Assembly: GCF_040717535.1 (NCBI RefSeq)
Contig: NZ_JBFEFI010000003.1
Location: 690,001 to 754,000, forward strand
Length of the DNA: 64,000 nucleotides
Source of the DNA: Thalassoglobus sp. JC818
Lineage (GTDB): Bacteria > Planctomycetota > Planctomycetia > Planctomycetales > Planctomycetaceae
Direction: 5' to 3'
The notes beneath the pieces are model-generated. The model ran no database searches, had not been told where the DNA came from, and saw only the letters and a program-made list of their open reading frames with translations. Made by a program: the position numbers and the translations under genes. Below are positions 28,080-38,300 of the stretch, piece after piece (position 1 is the stretch's first letter; the number at the start of each line of letters is the position of its first letter).

Positions 28080-30008
28080 TTGTCTACCTCCTCTCAATCG
28101 AACTTCCGTTTGTTCACGCTGATCATGCTCACCACATTTCTTGGCGTGATCACCGCTCGACTCGTTGCGACAGCACCTCTCAAGAGCGCGAATGACCGGT
28201 CACGGTGGTGTACGGTGTACTCAATCGTCGAGAAGAACACGTATCAAATCGACGAAATCCGGAAGCAATCGGGATGGGACACAATCGACCTCGTCAAACA
28301 CAATGATCACTTTTACTCGACGAAACCCCCGCTTCTCCCTCGCATCGTGGCTGAGATCTATCGGGCGGTGAAGACGGTTACAGGGCTGACACTGCTCAAG
28401 AACACGGAAGCTGTGACCAGAATCATTCTGTTCATCATCAACATCGTCCCGATGACGATTGCGTTATGGATGATGTTTGGTCTGATTCAGCGACATTGCG
28501 AGAACGCATTCGGTCAGTACTTTCTCGCCGCTGCAATCACATGGGCCACTCTGCTGGTTCCCTTTTTGACCGTCTTCAACAATCACACCATTGGGGCTTC
28601 GTTTCTGATCTACTCGCTGGTCTTGGGGATCTCCATTCTTGTTGAGGAGAAGGTGTCGGGTTGGCGATTCGCCGTGTGCGGTCTGACGGCAGCTTTTGCA
28701 GTCTGTAACGAACTTCCCGCTGCTGCCTATGGGCTGATTCTCTTCTTTCTGCTTGTCCGCAAATATCCGAGTCAGACGTGGTCTCTCTTTGTTCCGGCGG
28801 CGCTGGTTCCCATTGGACTGTTCATGCTGACTAACTATCACGCGACCGGCGGATGGAAACCGTTCTATATGTACTACGGGACGGAGAAATACCGGTTCAT
28901 TCACGAAGGCAAGCCAAGCTACTGGATGGACCCGCAAGGAATCGATCAGGCCAAAGAGTCTCCGTTGACCTACTTCATGCACTGCACAATCGGGCATCAC
29001 GGAATTCTGTCGCTGACGCCGGTTTTCGTTCTGACTGTCCTGAGTTGGCTCTCGGTTGCACTCTGGTGGAAGAACTCGCTTCGCAATATTCACATCGCGG
29101 GGATGATGCTGACTGCGATTGTCCTGGGCTTCTACATGACGAAGACAGACAACTACAACTACGGAGGAGTGAGTGTTGCTTTGAGGTGGATGCTGTGGCT
29201 GATTCCGTTTTGGATTCTGGCTGTGCTGCCGCTGATGAATCGATTCGGCATGAATCAATTTTTTCGAGGCTTGTGTGTAGTACTTCTGCTTCCCTCGCTC
29301 TTCTCAGCTTGGTATCCGGCAGACGCTCCTTGGACGCAACCGTGGATCTTCCAAGTGATGGAGTCAAAAGGCTGGATCGACTATTCAACGCCACGGCCGA
29401 AATTCGATCGCAAGTACTACTCGTGGATTGGCGAACTGCCGACGGGAGAGCTCGACGAAGACTACTGGGCGGAGTTCTCAACGGTCACGACAGACGGGGC
29501 AACGCAAACTCTGCGACTCGAAGATGCTGGTCCAGCAGATGATGGATGGAGAGCGGTTCGCGTCGTGCTGAATGGAGAAGCAACTGAATATCTCGTGTAT
29601 CGACCAACTATGCTGAAAGGCCTTCCGCCGGCTGACTACATCAAGGCGAGAGACGGGGGAGCACTGACTGAAGAACAGCTGAAGTTCTTCTACGGAGTCC
29701 CCAAGCGACGAGCTTATGCCAGTTCTCGAGTTCGATACATCGACAACATCTTGAAGACTGACGCCATTAAGTCTCACATTGGCTACACATATGTCGATGT
29801 CGAGCAGCCAGAAGGCGAGCTTCAGCGATTTCAGCGCGATGTCTGGTTCTCTTCAGAGGTTCCGTTCGGTGTCTTCCAATGGGAAGATCGAGTCAGCGAC
29901 CCGAAGAGCAAAGCTCAGTTCAGCCGAGCCGCCTGGTCACTCGACAAGGTCGGAAAGTTCCTCCCGCGCGATGGAGAGGCTGATTCACAACCAGCCGACG
30001 AGGAGTGA
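28080..30008 (+). CDS. Multi-pass membrane protein, GT-C glycosyltransferase-like
   Basis: 642 residues. The N-terminal two thirds have about ten hydrophobic helices. The first loop includes HNDHFYSTKPPLLP, like the YSxKPPG motif seen in some GT-C membrane glycosyltransferases. The last 200 residues are soluble. TTG at 28080 is the assumed start; no good ribosome site is visible, and the 32-bp gap to ftr suggests one transcript. Function not known. Confidence 0.65.
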   Translation: MSTSSQSNFRLFTLIMLTTFLGVITARLVATAPLKSANDRSRWCTVYSIVEKNTYQIDEIRKQSGWDTIDLVKHNDHFYSTKPPLLPRIVAEIYRAVKTVTGLTLLKNTEAVTRIILFIINIVPMTIALWMMFGLIQRHCENAFGQYFLAAAITWATLLVPFLTVFNNHTIGASFLIYSLVLGISILVEEKVSGWRFAVCGLTAAFAVCNELPAAAYGLILFFLLVRKYPSQTWSLFVPAALVPIGLFMLTNYHATGGWKPFYMYYGTEKYRFIHEGKPSYWMDPQGIDQAKESPLTYFMHCTIGHHGILSLTPVFVLTVLSWLSVALWWKNSLRNIHIAGMMLTAIVLGFYMTKTDNYNYGGVSVALRWMLWLIPFWILAVLPLMNRFGMNQFFRGLCVVLLLPSLFSAWYPADAPWTQPWIFQVMESKGWIDYSTPRPKFDRKYYSWIGELPTGELDEDYWAEFSTVTTDGATQTLRLEDAGPADDGWRAVRVVLNGEATEYLVYRPTMLKGLPPADYIKARDGGALTEEQLKFFYGVPKRRAYASSRVRYIDNILKTDAIKSHIGYTYVDVEQPEGELQRFQRDVWFSSEVPFGVFQWEDRVSDPKSKAQFSRAAWSLDKVGKFLPRDGEADSQPADEE

Positions 30009-30023
30009 CGGAACGTCAAAGGC

Positions 30024-31172
30024 TTATTGTGAGACTTCGCTGCGCGGATACGATCCGAGAACTTCCAGCCGGACAGCTTTCTTCTCAAGAAGCGTGAGTG
30101 CCTTCTTGATTTTCGCGTCCTTGGAATGTCCTTCGAAATCGAGGAAGAAGAGATAACCGGTTTCCGGTCCTCGCAGTGGGAACGACTCGATCCAGGTCAA
30201 GTTGATCTTGTTCAACTTGAAGGCATTGAGTGCGTCGGTCAATGAGCCAGGCGAGTGTGGGATCTGAAGCAACAGCGCTGTGCGGTCGCGTCCAGTCGGC
30301 TTTGTTTCCTGATCGCCGATGATGGCAAACCGTGTCACGTTGTGAGCATTGTCTTCGATCGACTCCGCAACGATTTCCAATCCGTACTGGACAGCTGCCT
30401 GCCGACTGGCGATGGCTGCAGCACCGGGTTTTGTCTGAGCGAGGGCTGCAGCTGTCGATGTGCTAGTCACATCGTAGAGTTTCGCTTGTGGCATGCTTCG
30501 GGCAAGCCAGTCGCGACATTGTGAAAGGGCTTGCGGCTTACTGTAAATCTCGGAGATTTCGCTGCGCGGTGAGCGAGACAAAAGATTGTGGTGGACCTCG
30601 ATTTGGACTTCACCACAAATCCGTAGCGGCAGCCGCGTGAACATGTCGAGGGTATCGACGATGCGGCCATCAGTGCTGTTTTCGATCGGGACGATTCCGT
30701 ATTCCGCGTGCCCCTTGTTGACCTCTTCGAAGACCGAAGCGATGGAGTTGACCGGGATGAGGACTGCCGTTCGTCCAAATTTCTCGAGAGCAGCGAGGTG
30801 CGTAAAACTAAACTGTGGGCCAAGATAGGCGATGCGGACTTCTTTGACCTGTTCGCGAGCTGAGCTGAGAATCTCCCGGAAGATGCTCTTCAAAACGTCC
30901 CGACTGACAGGTCCTTTGTTGAAGCCTTCCAGCCGCTCCCAGAGTTCGCGTTCCAGATCAGGATCGAACCAGATATCCCTGCGGTCGGTCAGACCCTGGA
31001 GTTCTGAAATCGTGAGCTTGAGCCGCTCGTTGATGAGCTTGACCAACTCTCGGTCAATCGACTTGAGTTGTGCAGCCGGACTTTGAGTCCGCGGCTTTGA
31101 CGCACTTGCTCCTGAAGAAGAGGGCTTGGTCGCCGCCGAGCGGGACTTGCGAGTGGTCGATTTCTTAGCCAT
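30024..31172 (-). CDS. pheA: Bifunctional chorismate mutase / prephenate dehydratase
   Basis: 382 residues. A lysine/serine/alanine-rich leader (1-34) of unknown purpose is followed by an AroQ-type chorismate mutase helix region (about 35-110: [14 protein letters not shown]). A prephenate dehydratase domain runs from about 112 to 290 ([35 protein letters not shown]). An ACT regulatory domain (about 295-375: [22 protein letters not shown]) ends it. It makes phenylpyruvate for phenylalanine; the ACT domain suggests feedback control by phenylalanine. Monocistronic, converging on the membrane protein gene. Confidence 0.93.
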   Translation of the reverse strand: MAKKSTTRKSRSAATKPSSSGASASKPRTQSPAAQLKSIDRELVKLINERLKLTISELQGLTDRRDIWFDPDLERELWERLEGFNKGPVSRDVLKSIFREILSSAREQVKEVRIAYLGPQFSFTHLAALEKFGRTAVLIPVNSIASVFEEVNKGHAEYGIVPIENSTDGRIVDTLDMFTRLPLRICGEVQIEVHHNLLSRSPRSEISEIYSKPQALSQCRDWLARSMPQAKLYDVTSTSTAAALAQTKPGAAAIASRQAAVQYGLEIVAESIEDNAHNVTRFAIIGDQETKPTGRDRTALLLQIPHSPGSLTDALNAFKLNKINLTWIESFPLRGPETGYLFFLDFEGHSKDAKIKKALTLLEKKAVRLEVLGSYPRSEVSQ

Positions 31173-31548
31173 CGGATGCAGTCAAACAAAAGGTTGTGTG
31201 TACGCTTGAACAACAAGCGGTGCATCCGTGCGCCCCAGATTGGTCTTAAGTCTTTGAATTCTATGCCAAAGAATCTCAGTTTTTAATGGGGGCATTCATG
31301 AATGTCAAGCATCGGAGATCATTGAAGGAGATTGATTCGATAGTTGTAAGTGTTTTCTTTCAAAGTGGTTAAGTTCTGTTTTGAGATCAGGTTTCAGGGA
31401 GAGTATTGCGCTGTTTCAAAACATGAACTCGCAGAATCTTTCTAGGTTCTCGAAGCTTTGCTGTTTTCCAGTCTTGCCCGTTTGTTCTGGGTTGTCAGTC
31501 GTCCGGAGGTCGAATGGCGGCCAGTTGCGAGTCGGCAACGATCGTTTC
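31173..31548. other. AT-richer intergenic region upstream of pheA
   Basis: 376 bases between the GspF-like gene stop and the pheA start, both on the minus strand. A perfect CGCTTG/CAAGCG hairpin (31203-31219) lies in the pheA leader. The middle is AT-richer than the neighbours, as expected for a promoter. No leader peptide rich in phenylalanine and no gene were recognised. Confidence 0.4.
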
Positions 31549-32592
31549 TCATGTCATTTGAAGTGCATCGTTAATGAGGCTGACGTACCACAACACGACA
31601 CGGAAAATGACAAAGATGATAAACCCGGCCACCATCGTCCAGATGGCCCAACCGAGAGCTTCCGTGAGTGACTGCAGGCTCCGCTTGGCGTTTTCCTCAA
31701 ATTGCGGACTGAGGCGATGTAGTGCTTCGGGAACGGTGCCGGCTGTCTCTGCGACGTCGACCGTCTGAATGAAGTCTTCGGGGAATAACTGGGTGGCATC
31801 GAGGGCACTGGTGAGTGATTCTCCTTGATTCACGTCACGGATGACGTGGTCGGTCGACGCAATAAAAGCCCCGTTGGAAGTCGCCCGCATGCTGGAATCG
31901 AGGCTCGGATCGATCGCCATGCCAGCATTCTGAGTGAGGTGAAATGCCCATGAGAATCGTGCAATCGCGAAGTCTTGCATGCAGCGACCAACGAACGGAA
32001 TTCGCATCATTGTGCGATGCATCGATTTTTTACCGACGAGGCTGCGGTTGAGGATCTGGTAGGTGACAAACAGCACGACCGCACCCATCGCCCAGAATCC
32101 CAACCACTTCAGAGCGCCAGAGACGCCGACGAGTCCCCAGCCCAGGATGTCGAGGTTCATTCCACTCGAAGCTGCGATCCAACCAAGAATTGTGATCAGA
32201 CCAGCGACGACGATAATTGCAACGACCAACTGAATCAGCGATGGAGTGATCTGTGAAATGAAGTTTTTCCTCAGGCGAACGCTGTTTTCGTAGTGATCCG
32301 CCAAAGCCCGCAGCACTTCGGGCAATGAGCCTGTCTGCTCTCCCACCTGGATCATGTCGCTGAACAGATCGGGGAAGTAAGTTCCGTGAGATTCGACAGC
32401 TGTAGCGACGTCTGTTCCCGATTTGACCTGATCGAGAATGTCGTCAAGGATCACCCGGAAGCTTCCCGACGTTCTTCGACTGGCTGACTGGAGGGCCCGA
32501 ACGACATCAATTCCCGATTCCAGAGAGGTTCCCAGAGACCGGCAGAAGAGCGCCAGTTGTTTCTGTGATGCAGCTGCGGACAACAGGCTCAC
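31549..32592 (-). CDS. Type II secretion/type IV pilus GspF-like inner membrane protein
   Basis: 347 residues from a GTG at 32592 that has GAGGAG seven bases upstream; the frame continues to 32688 but those residues lack family features. Two GspF repeats are visible: LALFCRSLGTSLESGIDVVRAL with VGEQTGSLPEVLRALADH, and ARFSWAFHLTQNAGM with VDVAETAGTVPEALHRL. Three or four membrane helices are present. GspF/PilC proteins form the inner-membrane platform that assembles pseudopilins. No GspE or GspG gene is adjacent, so it is an orphan copy; a partner role for the DUF1559 pseudopilin-like proteins is possible but unproven. Confidence 0.85.
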   Translation of the reverse strand: MSLLSAAASQKQLALFCRSLGTSLESGIDVVRALQSASRRTSGSFRVILDDILDQVKSGTDVATAVESHGTYFPDLFSDMIQVGEQTGSLPEVLRALADHYENSVRLRKNFISQITPSLIQLVVAIIVVAGLITILGWIAASSGMNLDILGWGLVGVSGALKWLGFWAMGAVVLFVTYQILNRSLVGKKSMHRTMMRIPFVGRCMQDFAIARFSWAFHLTQNAGMAIDPSLDSSMRATSNGAFIASTDHVIRDVNQGESLTSALDATQLFPEDFIQTVDVAETAGTVPEALHRLSPQFEENAKRSLQSLTEALGWAIWTMVAGFIIFVIFRVVLWYVSLINDALQMT

Positions 32593-33155
32593 GATGCGGC
32601 TCCTCGTTTGGGAAAGGTTGGGGGTGGTATGTTGAGTTCGGCAAACCTCAGAATTTGTCTGAGCGATCAGGTTGCCGCGAATTTGCAAAGGTCTCCCGCT
32701 TTTCTATGATTGCGAAAGTCGATTGACAATCAATTACGTCCCCGGAAAGAGTTTGTTTGTTTTTCGGGAAACTTTTCTGCGGATGATCGTTTCAGCAGCG
32801 AGTTGATCACCCCGTATGATGACTCACCGGCTGCGTTTATGGCCGTCAATCGATCCTTCGACGCACCTTCACTTTCCATCCATCCGTCTTTTCGTGCTCT
32901 GTTTTGCTGGCTCAAGACTTCGGTATTCACGATCATCAATGATCAATGTCCGCCGATAACGGTCGCGTTTACTTCATGACTGTGAATTCGTGTTTCGCGA
33001 GCGAGCGATCGTGAAGACGGTTGCGATAAGGTGCTGGAGAAGTTCAGAAGACAAGACAGACGAAACTGCTGGCGAACACCACTGAGCAGAAATCTGGCTC
33101 GGTTCGCTCGGAGTTTCGGATTCGTAATTTGATATGCATTTGTCAGGAGAGAGTT
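32593..33155. other. Long divergent intergenic region
   Basis: 563 bases between the GspF-like gene (-) and the adenylate-forming protein (+). A 69-codon minus-strand frame (32730-32939, MMIVNTEVLSQQ...) has codon use not unlike the neighbours but no ribosome site and no recognised motif, so I do not call it. Promoters for both flanking genes should lie here. No repeat or structured RNA seen. Confidence 0.35.
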
Positions 33156-34253
33156 TTGAGCGATCAACTTGGACAACTTTGCAGCGATGCCCGAAAGGCG
33201 TTGGACGAACAAGCCGTTCGAATCGTGCAACTTCATTTCGATCCTGAGCTTGGAGCTCCATACTGGCTCGAGAAAGCCAAGGAGCTCGACTTCAATCCAC
33301 TCACAGATGTGAAGTGCTTCGACGATCTCAAGAAGTTTCCGCTGTTCGAAGACGATGCTTTGCGGGGCGGTCCTGTCCAACGTTTCCTGCCGAAGAAGTG
33401 GCACGGAGATCACAAGTACACCTTCGAAACGGGCGGAACGACTGGGGTTCCAAAATCTCGCTGCGTCGTTCGCGATCACTTCATCGACTACGAAGAGTTC
33501 TCCAAGACTCTCAGCGACGAAGATTTTCCTCCGGGATCGAACTGGCTCATGCTCGGACCTTCCGGACCTCGCCGCTTGAGACTCGCAGTAGAGCATCTGT
33601 GTCAGGTTCGTGGTGGAATCTGCTTCTGCGTGGACCTCGACCCTCGCTGGGTTGTGAAACTTTTGAAGAAAGGCGACGTCGAAGGCGCGAAGGCTTACGC
33701 GGATCACGTGATTGATCAAGCCTACACCGTGCTGACAGCTGGGCACGACATCAAGTGTATGTTCGCGACTCCAAAGCTTCTCGAAGCATTGGCAATGCGA
33801 TTGCTGGATGAGGGGACGAGCATCGCCGAGATCGGCATCAAAGGGATTTTCGCCGGTGGAACTGAGTTCACTCCGCAGTGGTATCGCTTCTGCAAAGAAG
33901 AACTTCTCGGCCCCGACGTTTTCGTAACTCCGACTTACGGAAACACATTGATGGGACTGGCCTGCGGTAAGCCATTCGATCCAGCAGATGACTACAAAAT
34001 CACCTACTACGCACCACAGCCACGAGCGGCAATTGAAGTGGTCGACTTCGATGACTATTCAAAGGTCGTCGACTACGGAGCGACGGGACGCGTTAAGCTG
34101 ACGACGTTGACCGATGAACTCTTTATTCCCGGGTTCATGGAACGCGATGAAGGGGAACGCGAAAAGCCACACATGAAATATCCTTGGGATGGAATCAGTG
34201 GAACTCGACCGTTCCATGTGTTTGCCAAGAAGACGACCGTCGGCGTTTACTAA
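33156..34253 (+). CDS. Stand-alone adenylate-forming (PaaK-like) domain protein
   Basis: 365 residues of the ANL adenylating superfamily, most like phenylacetate-CoA ligase. The nucleotide motif is FETGGTTGVPKSR; PTYGNTLMG takes the place of the A5 YGxTE motif without its glutamate; GRVKLTTLTDELFIPGF is the A7/A8 region. The usual C-terminal lid domain with the catalytic lysine is absent or very short. It may activate a carboxylic acid as an acyl-AMP without CoA transfer. TTG at 33156 is the chosen start, with AGGAGA six bases upstream; the frame opens at 33129 with another TTG. No partner gene is nearby. Confidence 0.7.
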   Translation: MSDQLGQLCSDARKALDEQAVRIVQLHFDPELGAPYWLEKAKELDFNPLTDVKCFDDLKKFPLFEDDALRGGPVQRFLPKKWHGDHKYTFETGGTTGVPKSRCVVRDHFIDYEEFSKTLSDEDFPPGSNWLMLGPSGPRRLRLAVEHLCQVRGGICFCVDLDPRWVVKLLKKGDVEGAKAYADHVIDQAYTVLTAGHDIKCMFATPKLLEALAMRLLDEGTSIAEIGIKGIFAGGTEFTPQWYRFCKEELLGPDVFVTPTYGNTLMGLACGKPFDPADDYKITYYAPQPRAAIEVVDFDDYSKVVDYGATGRVKLTTLTDELFIPGFMERDEGEREKPHMKYPWDGISGTRPFHVFAKKTTVGVY

Positions 34254-34268
34254 GACAGCCGCGAGGAA

Positions 34269-34337
34269 TTCTCCGAGAAGTTGTTCCGTGATGCCTGTTG
34301 ATCTCAGGCGTTTCAGGGACAACTTCACTTTGGAGAA
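34269..34337 (+). terminator. Long imperfect stem-loop after the adenylate-forming gene
   Basis: Nested pairing: TTCTCC (34269-34274) with GGAGAA (34332-34337), GAAGTTGT (34277-34284) with ACAACTTC (34319-34326), and GCCTG (34293-34297) with CAGGC (34305-34309). It may end transcription of the gene before it or act in the leader of the gene after it. A second stem GTGACAC/GTGTCAC (34341-34347, 34389-34395) follows at once. Confidence 0.5.
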
Positions 34338-34444
34338 CACGTGACACACGAGTCGGTGGACGCAGTGGGTCCGTCAGAGAATTTTGGCGTGTCACTGCGT
34401 TTATTCGGTTGTCACCATTTGACCGGCGAGCCGGAGAAAAGCGG

Positions 34445-35140
34445 ATGACGACAGTTTCGAAAGAGCGTCTTCAAAAGAGAATCGAAAAGTACCTCGGCTC
34501 TCCTGAGGCTGCGAGACGGTTCGAAGAGGAAACGACTCCACTCTGGATGGGACTGCTCATTTCAGCGGGATCGATTTTCATCGGCTCGGTGATGATTGCC
34601 ACTGTGCTCGGCGCGTGGCACGGCATCAAACTCGTCTGGTTCGGTCTGCGAGGAGGCGGATTTCAAGGGAACTGCGGAAAGAAGCTCATCGACAATGCCG
34701 AGCGAATCCAAGGAGTGATTGGTACGGTTATCATTTCGGGGCCTGCAGTCGGTTCGAAGGGCAAACGTCCGTCGCTCGTTCTCGGTTCGTTTCAGGAAGT
34801 TCCACTCAATGACCTCGATCGCTTGGGGACATTCTTAGGGCAACTTTACACGGGAGAAATCGACGACTCCAAACACGAAGAGCTCTCTGAGTTGCTTCAC
34901 GATGATGTCTATCAACCCGATCGACGTCGCGTTGTTCCCAAGAAGTATCGCATGGGCTATCGGCTCTACTTGTTCGATGTCTTGATCGATTCTGAAGAGG
35001 TACATCTGACTGACGATCAGGCCATGGTTGCACTCATCGCACTGGCTGGTCCCGATGGGGCTGCGATGCAGATTCCCTGGAGCGTCGTTCAACCGTTGTT
35101 CCGAGAAGGTACTGCAACGGCCAGTCGAGAGATTCTGTAG
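34445..35140 (+). CDS. Single-pass membrane protein of unknown function
   Basis: 231 residues from the ATG at 34445 (GGAGA upstream); a longer frame from 34298 runs through the hairpin region and looks non-coding. A charged N terminus (MTTVSKERLQKRIEKYLG) precedes a hydrophobic stretch at about 33-58. The soluble part then has no motif I know. The leader is unusually structured. It converges on a tiny frame at 35142-35324. Confidence 0.65.
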   Translation: MTTVSKERLQKRIEKYLGSPEAARRFEEETTPLWMGLLISAGSIFIGSVMIATVLGAWHGIKLVWFGLRGGGFQGNCGKKLIDNAERIQGVIGTVIISGPAVGSKGKRPSLVLGSFQEVPLNDLDRLGTFLGQLYTGEIDDSKHEELSELLHDDVYQPDRRRVVPKKYRMGYRLYLFDVLIDSEEVHLTDDQAMVALIALAGPDGAAMQIPWSVVQPLFREGTATASREIL

Positions 35141-35141
35141 T

Positions 35142-35324
35142 TCAATTCTTTCTGAACGTCAGCCTCGAACTTGATTCGAGCCCGCCGTGTCCCTCACACT
35201 CTGCAATTTCCTCGATCGCCGAAGCAATTTCGTGATCTCCATTGCTCTGGACACGAATGAGCAGGCGAATCCCGATCCCGAGGCGTCCTTGATCTCGTGC
35301 AGCACCGCCAAATGAGTGTGTCAC
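35142..35324 (-). CDS. Possible 60-residue small protein
   Basis: A GTG-started frame (VTHSFGGAARDQGRLGIGIR...) with codon use like the neighbouring genes, ending one base past the convergent stop of the membrane protein. It has no convincing ribosome site, and the frame is open for only a few codons upstream. It could be a real small protein, the tail of a decayed gene, or chance. No family recognised. Confidence 0.25.
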   Translation of the reverse strand: MTHSFGGAARDQGRLGIGIRLLIRVQSNGDHEIASAIEEIAECEGHGGLESSSRLTFRKN

Positions 35325-35372
35325 GAACGACCCATACTTCAGTCACTGCGATAACTTATTAGATTTGATTTC

Positions 35373-38300
35373 ATGACCGCTCCGGAAGTCTTTAACTCTG
35401 AATCGTGGATCACGCGAATCGATAAGGCGATGATTACGGATCGTCATGAACTTCGCCGCATGGTCAAGACGGTTGAGCGTCGAGCCAATCAAGGACAGCC
35501 GTTCGATCGAAGTCTGAATAAACTTCAGCGGAAGATTGAACAGTCCGAAGCTGTTGCCAGCACGCGAAGTGATTCAGTCCCCGAACTCAAATTTGATGAC
35601 GCCTTGCCCGTCAGCCATCGGCGCGAAGAGATTCTAAAGGCAATTCAATCACACCAGGTGATTGTTGTTTCCGGAGAGACAGGCTCGGGGAAATCGACAC
35701 AGCTTCCGAAGATTTGCCTCCAGGCCGGACGCGGCGTGCATGGGATGATTGGCCACACACAGCCACGACGAATTGCTGCTCGAAGCGTCGCAGCCCGCGT
35801 CGCGGAAGAACTGGGCTCAACCGTCGGAACTCAAGTCGGCTACAAGATCCGTTTCACGGATTCCACGTCGGAAAAGACGTTGATCAAGTTGATGACCGAC
35901 GGAATTTTATTGGCGGAATCTCCTTCGGATCGTTACTTCGAGCAATACGATACGATCATCATCGACGAGGCACATGAGCGCTCGCTCAACATTGACTTCC
36001 TCTTCGGATACCTCAAGCGAATTCTCCCGCGGCGTCCCGATCTCAAATTGATCATCACCTCAGCGACCATCGATGCTGAGCGATTCGCGGAGTTCTTTGC
36101 TGATGACGATCAACCCGCCCCGATTATCGAAGTCTCCGGGCGAACCTATCCTGTCGAAGTGCGTTATCGCCCCCCTGTCGACTCTGATGAAGACGACGTC
36201 GACTGGCATCGTGCTGCGGCGGATGCGTGTGAAGAACTCGCTGCGGAAGGACCAGGCGATATTCTCGTTTTCATGCCGACTGAACGAGACATTCGAGAGA
36301 CCGCCCGGGTGTTGAAAGGACGGCACTTCGCCGGCGACTTTGAAAACCGAGCGACTGAAATCCTCCCGCTGTTCGGACGACTTTCCGAGAAGGATCAGAA
36401 TCGAGTCTTCAAGCCGCAAGAGCACCGACGGATCGTCGTGGCCACAAACGTCGCTGAGTCCTCATTAACTGTTCCGGGAATCGTCTACGTCGTCGATCCA
36501 GGAACCGCGAGGATGAGCCGCTTCTCAGCGACATCCCAAGTTCAGCGTTTGCCGATTGAGCCAATTTCCCAAGCTTCAGCAAATCAGAGAAAGGGCCGCT
36601 GCGGACGTGTTGCGCCCGGTGTTTGCGTTCGCTTGTATTCAGAAGGCGATTTCAACTCTCGCGATGAGTACACTCAACCTGAAATTCAGCGAACGAATCT
36701 CGCGTCTGTGATTCTGCAAATGAAGTCGCTGAAACTCGGGAAGATCGAAGACTTCCCCTTCATCAATCCGCCAACACCGTCGGCGATTCGTTCCGGAGTG
36801 AAGTCGCTTTTCGCACTCGGTGCCATCGACGAAGAAGAAGAGTTGACCTCAATCGGTAAGACGATGAGTCGTCTGCCGGTCGATCCCCGGATCGCTCGCA
36901 TGATCCTTTCAGCTGAAGAGGAACAATCACTTCCAGAAGTATTGATCATCACCTCTGCTCTCGAATTACGAGATCCACGAGATCGACCGATCGACAAACA
37001 AAAGCAGGCGGATCAGGCACACGAGCAGTTTAATCATGAGAATTCCGACTTCTTGTCGTTGCTCAAACTTTGGGACTTCTTCACGGGTCTCGAAAAGAAA
37101 CTGTCGCAAAGCAAACTCCGAAAAGCCTGTGCTCAGAACTTCCTCTCCTACAACAGAATGCGGGAGTGGAAAGACTTGCATCGTCAGCTCCGAGACGTCG
37201 CCAAGAACAACGGGCTGAAATTCGCTGATCGGCGTAACAACGAAGATGCTGTCCATCGTGCAATCCTTTCCGGCCTACTTTCGAATGTGGCGTTGAAAGG
37301 TGAAACACACGAATACACCGGGTCTGGTGGTCAGAAGCTGTTCATCTGGCCGGGGTCGGTCGCATTCTCGAAGAAGCCGAAATGGATCATGGCTGCCGAG
37401 TTGGTTGAAACGACCAAACGCTATGCTCGCTGTGTTGCTCCCGTTCAAACAATCTGGATTGAACGTGCTGCGAAGCATCTCGTCAAAAAGACTTACAGCG
37501 ACCCGCACTGGCATGAAAAATCAGCGTGTGTCATGGCGTTTGAGAAGGTGCTGCTGTTCGGCCTTCCGATTGTCCCTCGCAGGCGTTGCCGATACAGCCA
37601 CGTCGATCCTGAGTTTTGCCGCGAGCAGTTTATCAATCAGGGACTGATGGAGGGGAAGTATCAGTCTCCGGGAGAGTTCTTTCAGCATAACGTTCAACTC
37701 AAAGAAGAACTTGTTGCATGGCAGGCGAAACTCCGACAGGGGCAGTATTTTTCCAGCGAAGATTTGGAGTTCGACTTCTATGATCAGCGGCTTCCGAAAG
37801 ACATCTTCGATGGTCCGCGATTTGAGAAGTGGAGAAAAGTTGCCGAAGAGAAACAGCCTGATCTGTTGTTCCTGCAAAAACATCATCTCGAACTCACCGA
37901 TGAACACGTCCCCCGGCAGTCAGCATTTCCCGATGAAATTCGAATCGGGACAATGCAACTTCCGGTTCAGTACCATCTCGATCCCGGTTCGGACATGGAC
38001 GGGGTGACGCTTCAAGTTCCCGTTGAGGGGCTGAATCAACTCTCGAGCGAAGGTCTCTTCTGGCTTGTTCCGGGATTGCTCGAAGATAAGGTCGCTGCGC
38101 TGATCAAGACGCTTCCCAAGGCTCTGCGAATTCTGTTCGTGCCTGCGCCGGAGACGGCCAAAGAAGTCGTCCAGCACTTGAACTATGGTCAGGGAGACCT
38201 TCTGTCTGAGCTCGCGGTTCAACTGCGAAGAGTTTCTGGAGAACACGTTCCAGTTTCGGCATTTGAACCGGATCGGATTCCTGATCACCTGCACTTCAAT

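Noticed and set aside
28464-29258. Minus-strand open frame of 264 codons
   Set aside because: Antisense to the GT-C-like membrane protein; His/Gln/Arg-rich translation typical of a shadow frame.
32730-32939. 69-codon minus-strand frame in the long divergent gap
   Set aside because: Codon use is passable but there is no ribosome site, motif or supporting context.
32943-33746. Minus-strand open frame (267 codons)
   Set aside because: It overlaps the adenylate-forming gene, whose ribosome site and TGGTTG motif are convincing; the frame is a shadow.
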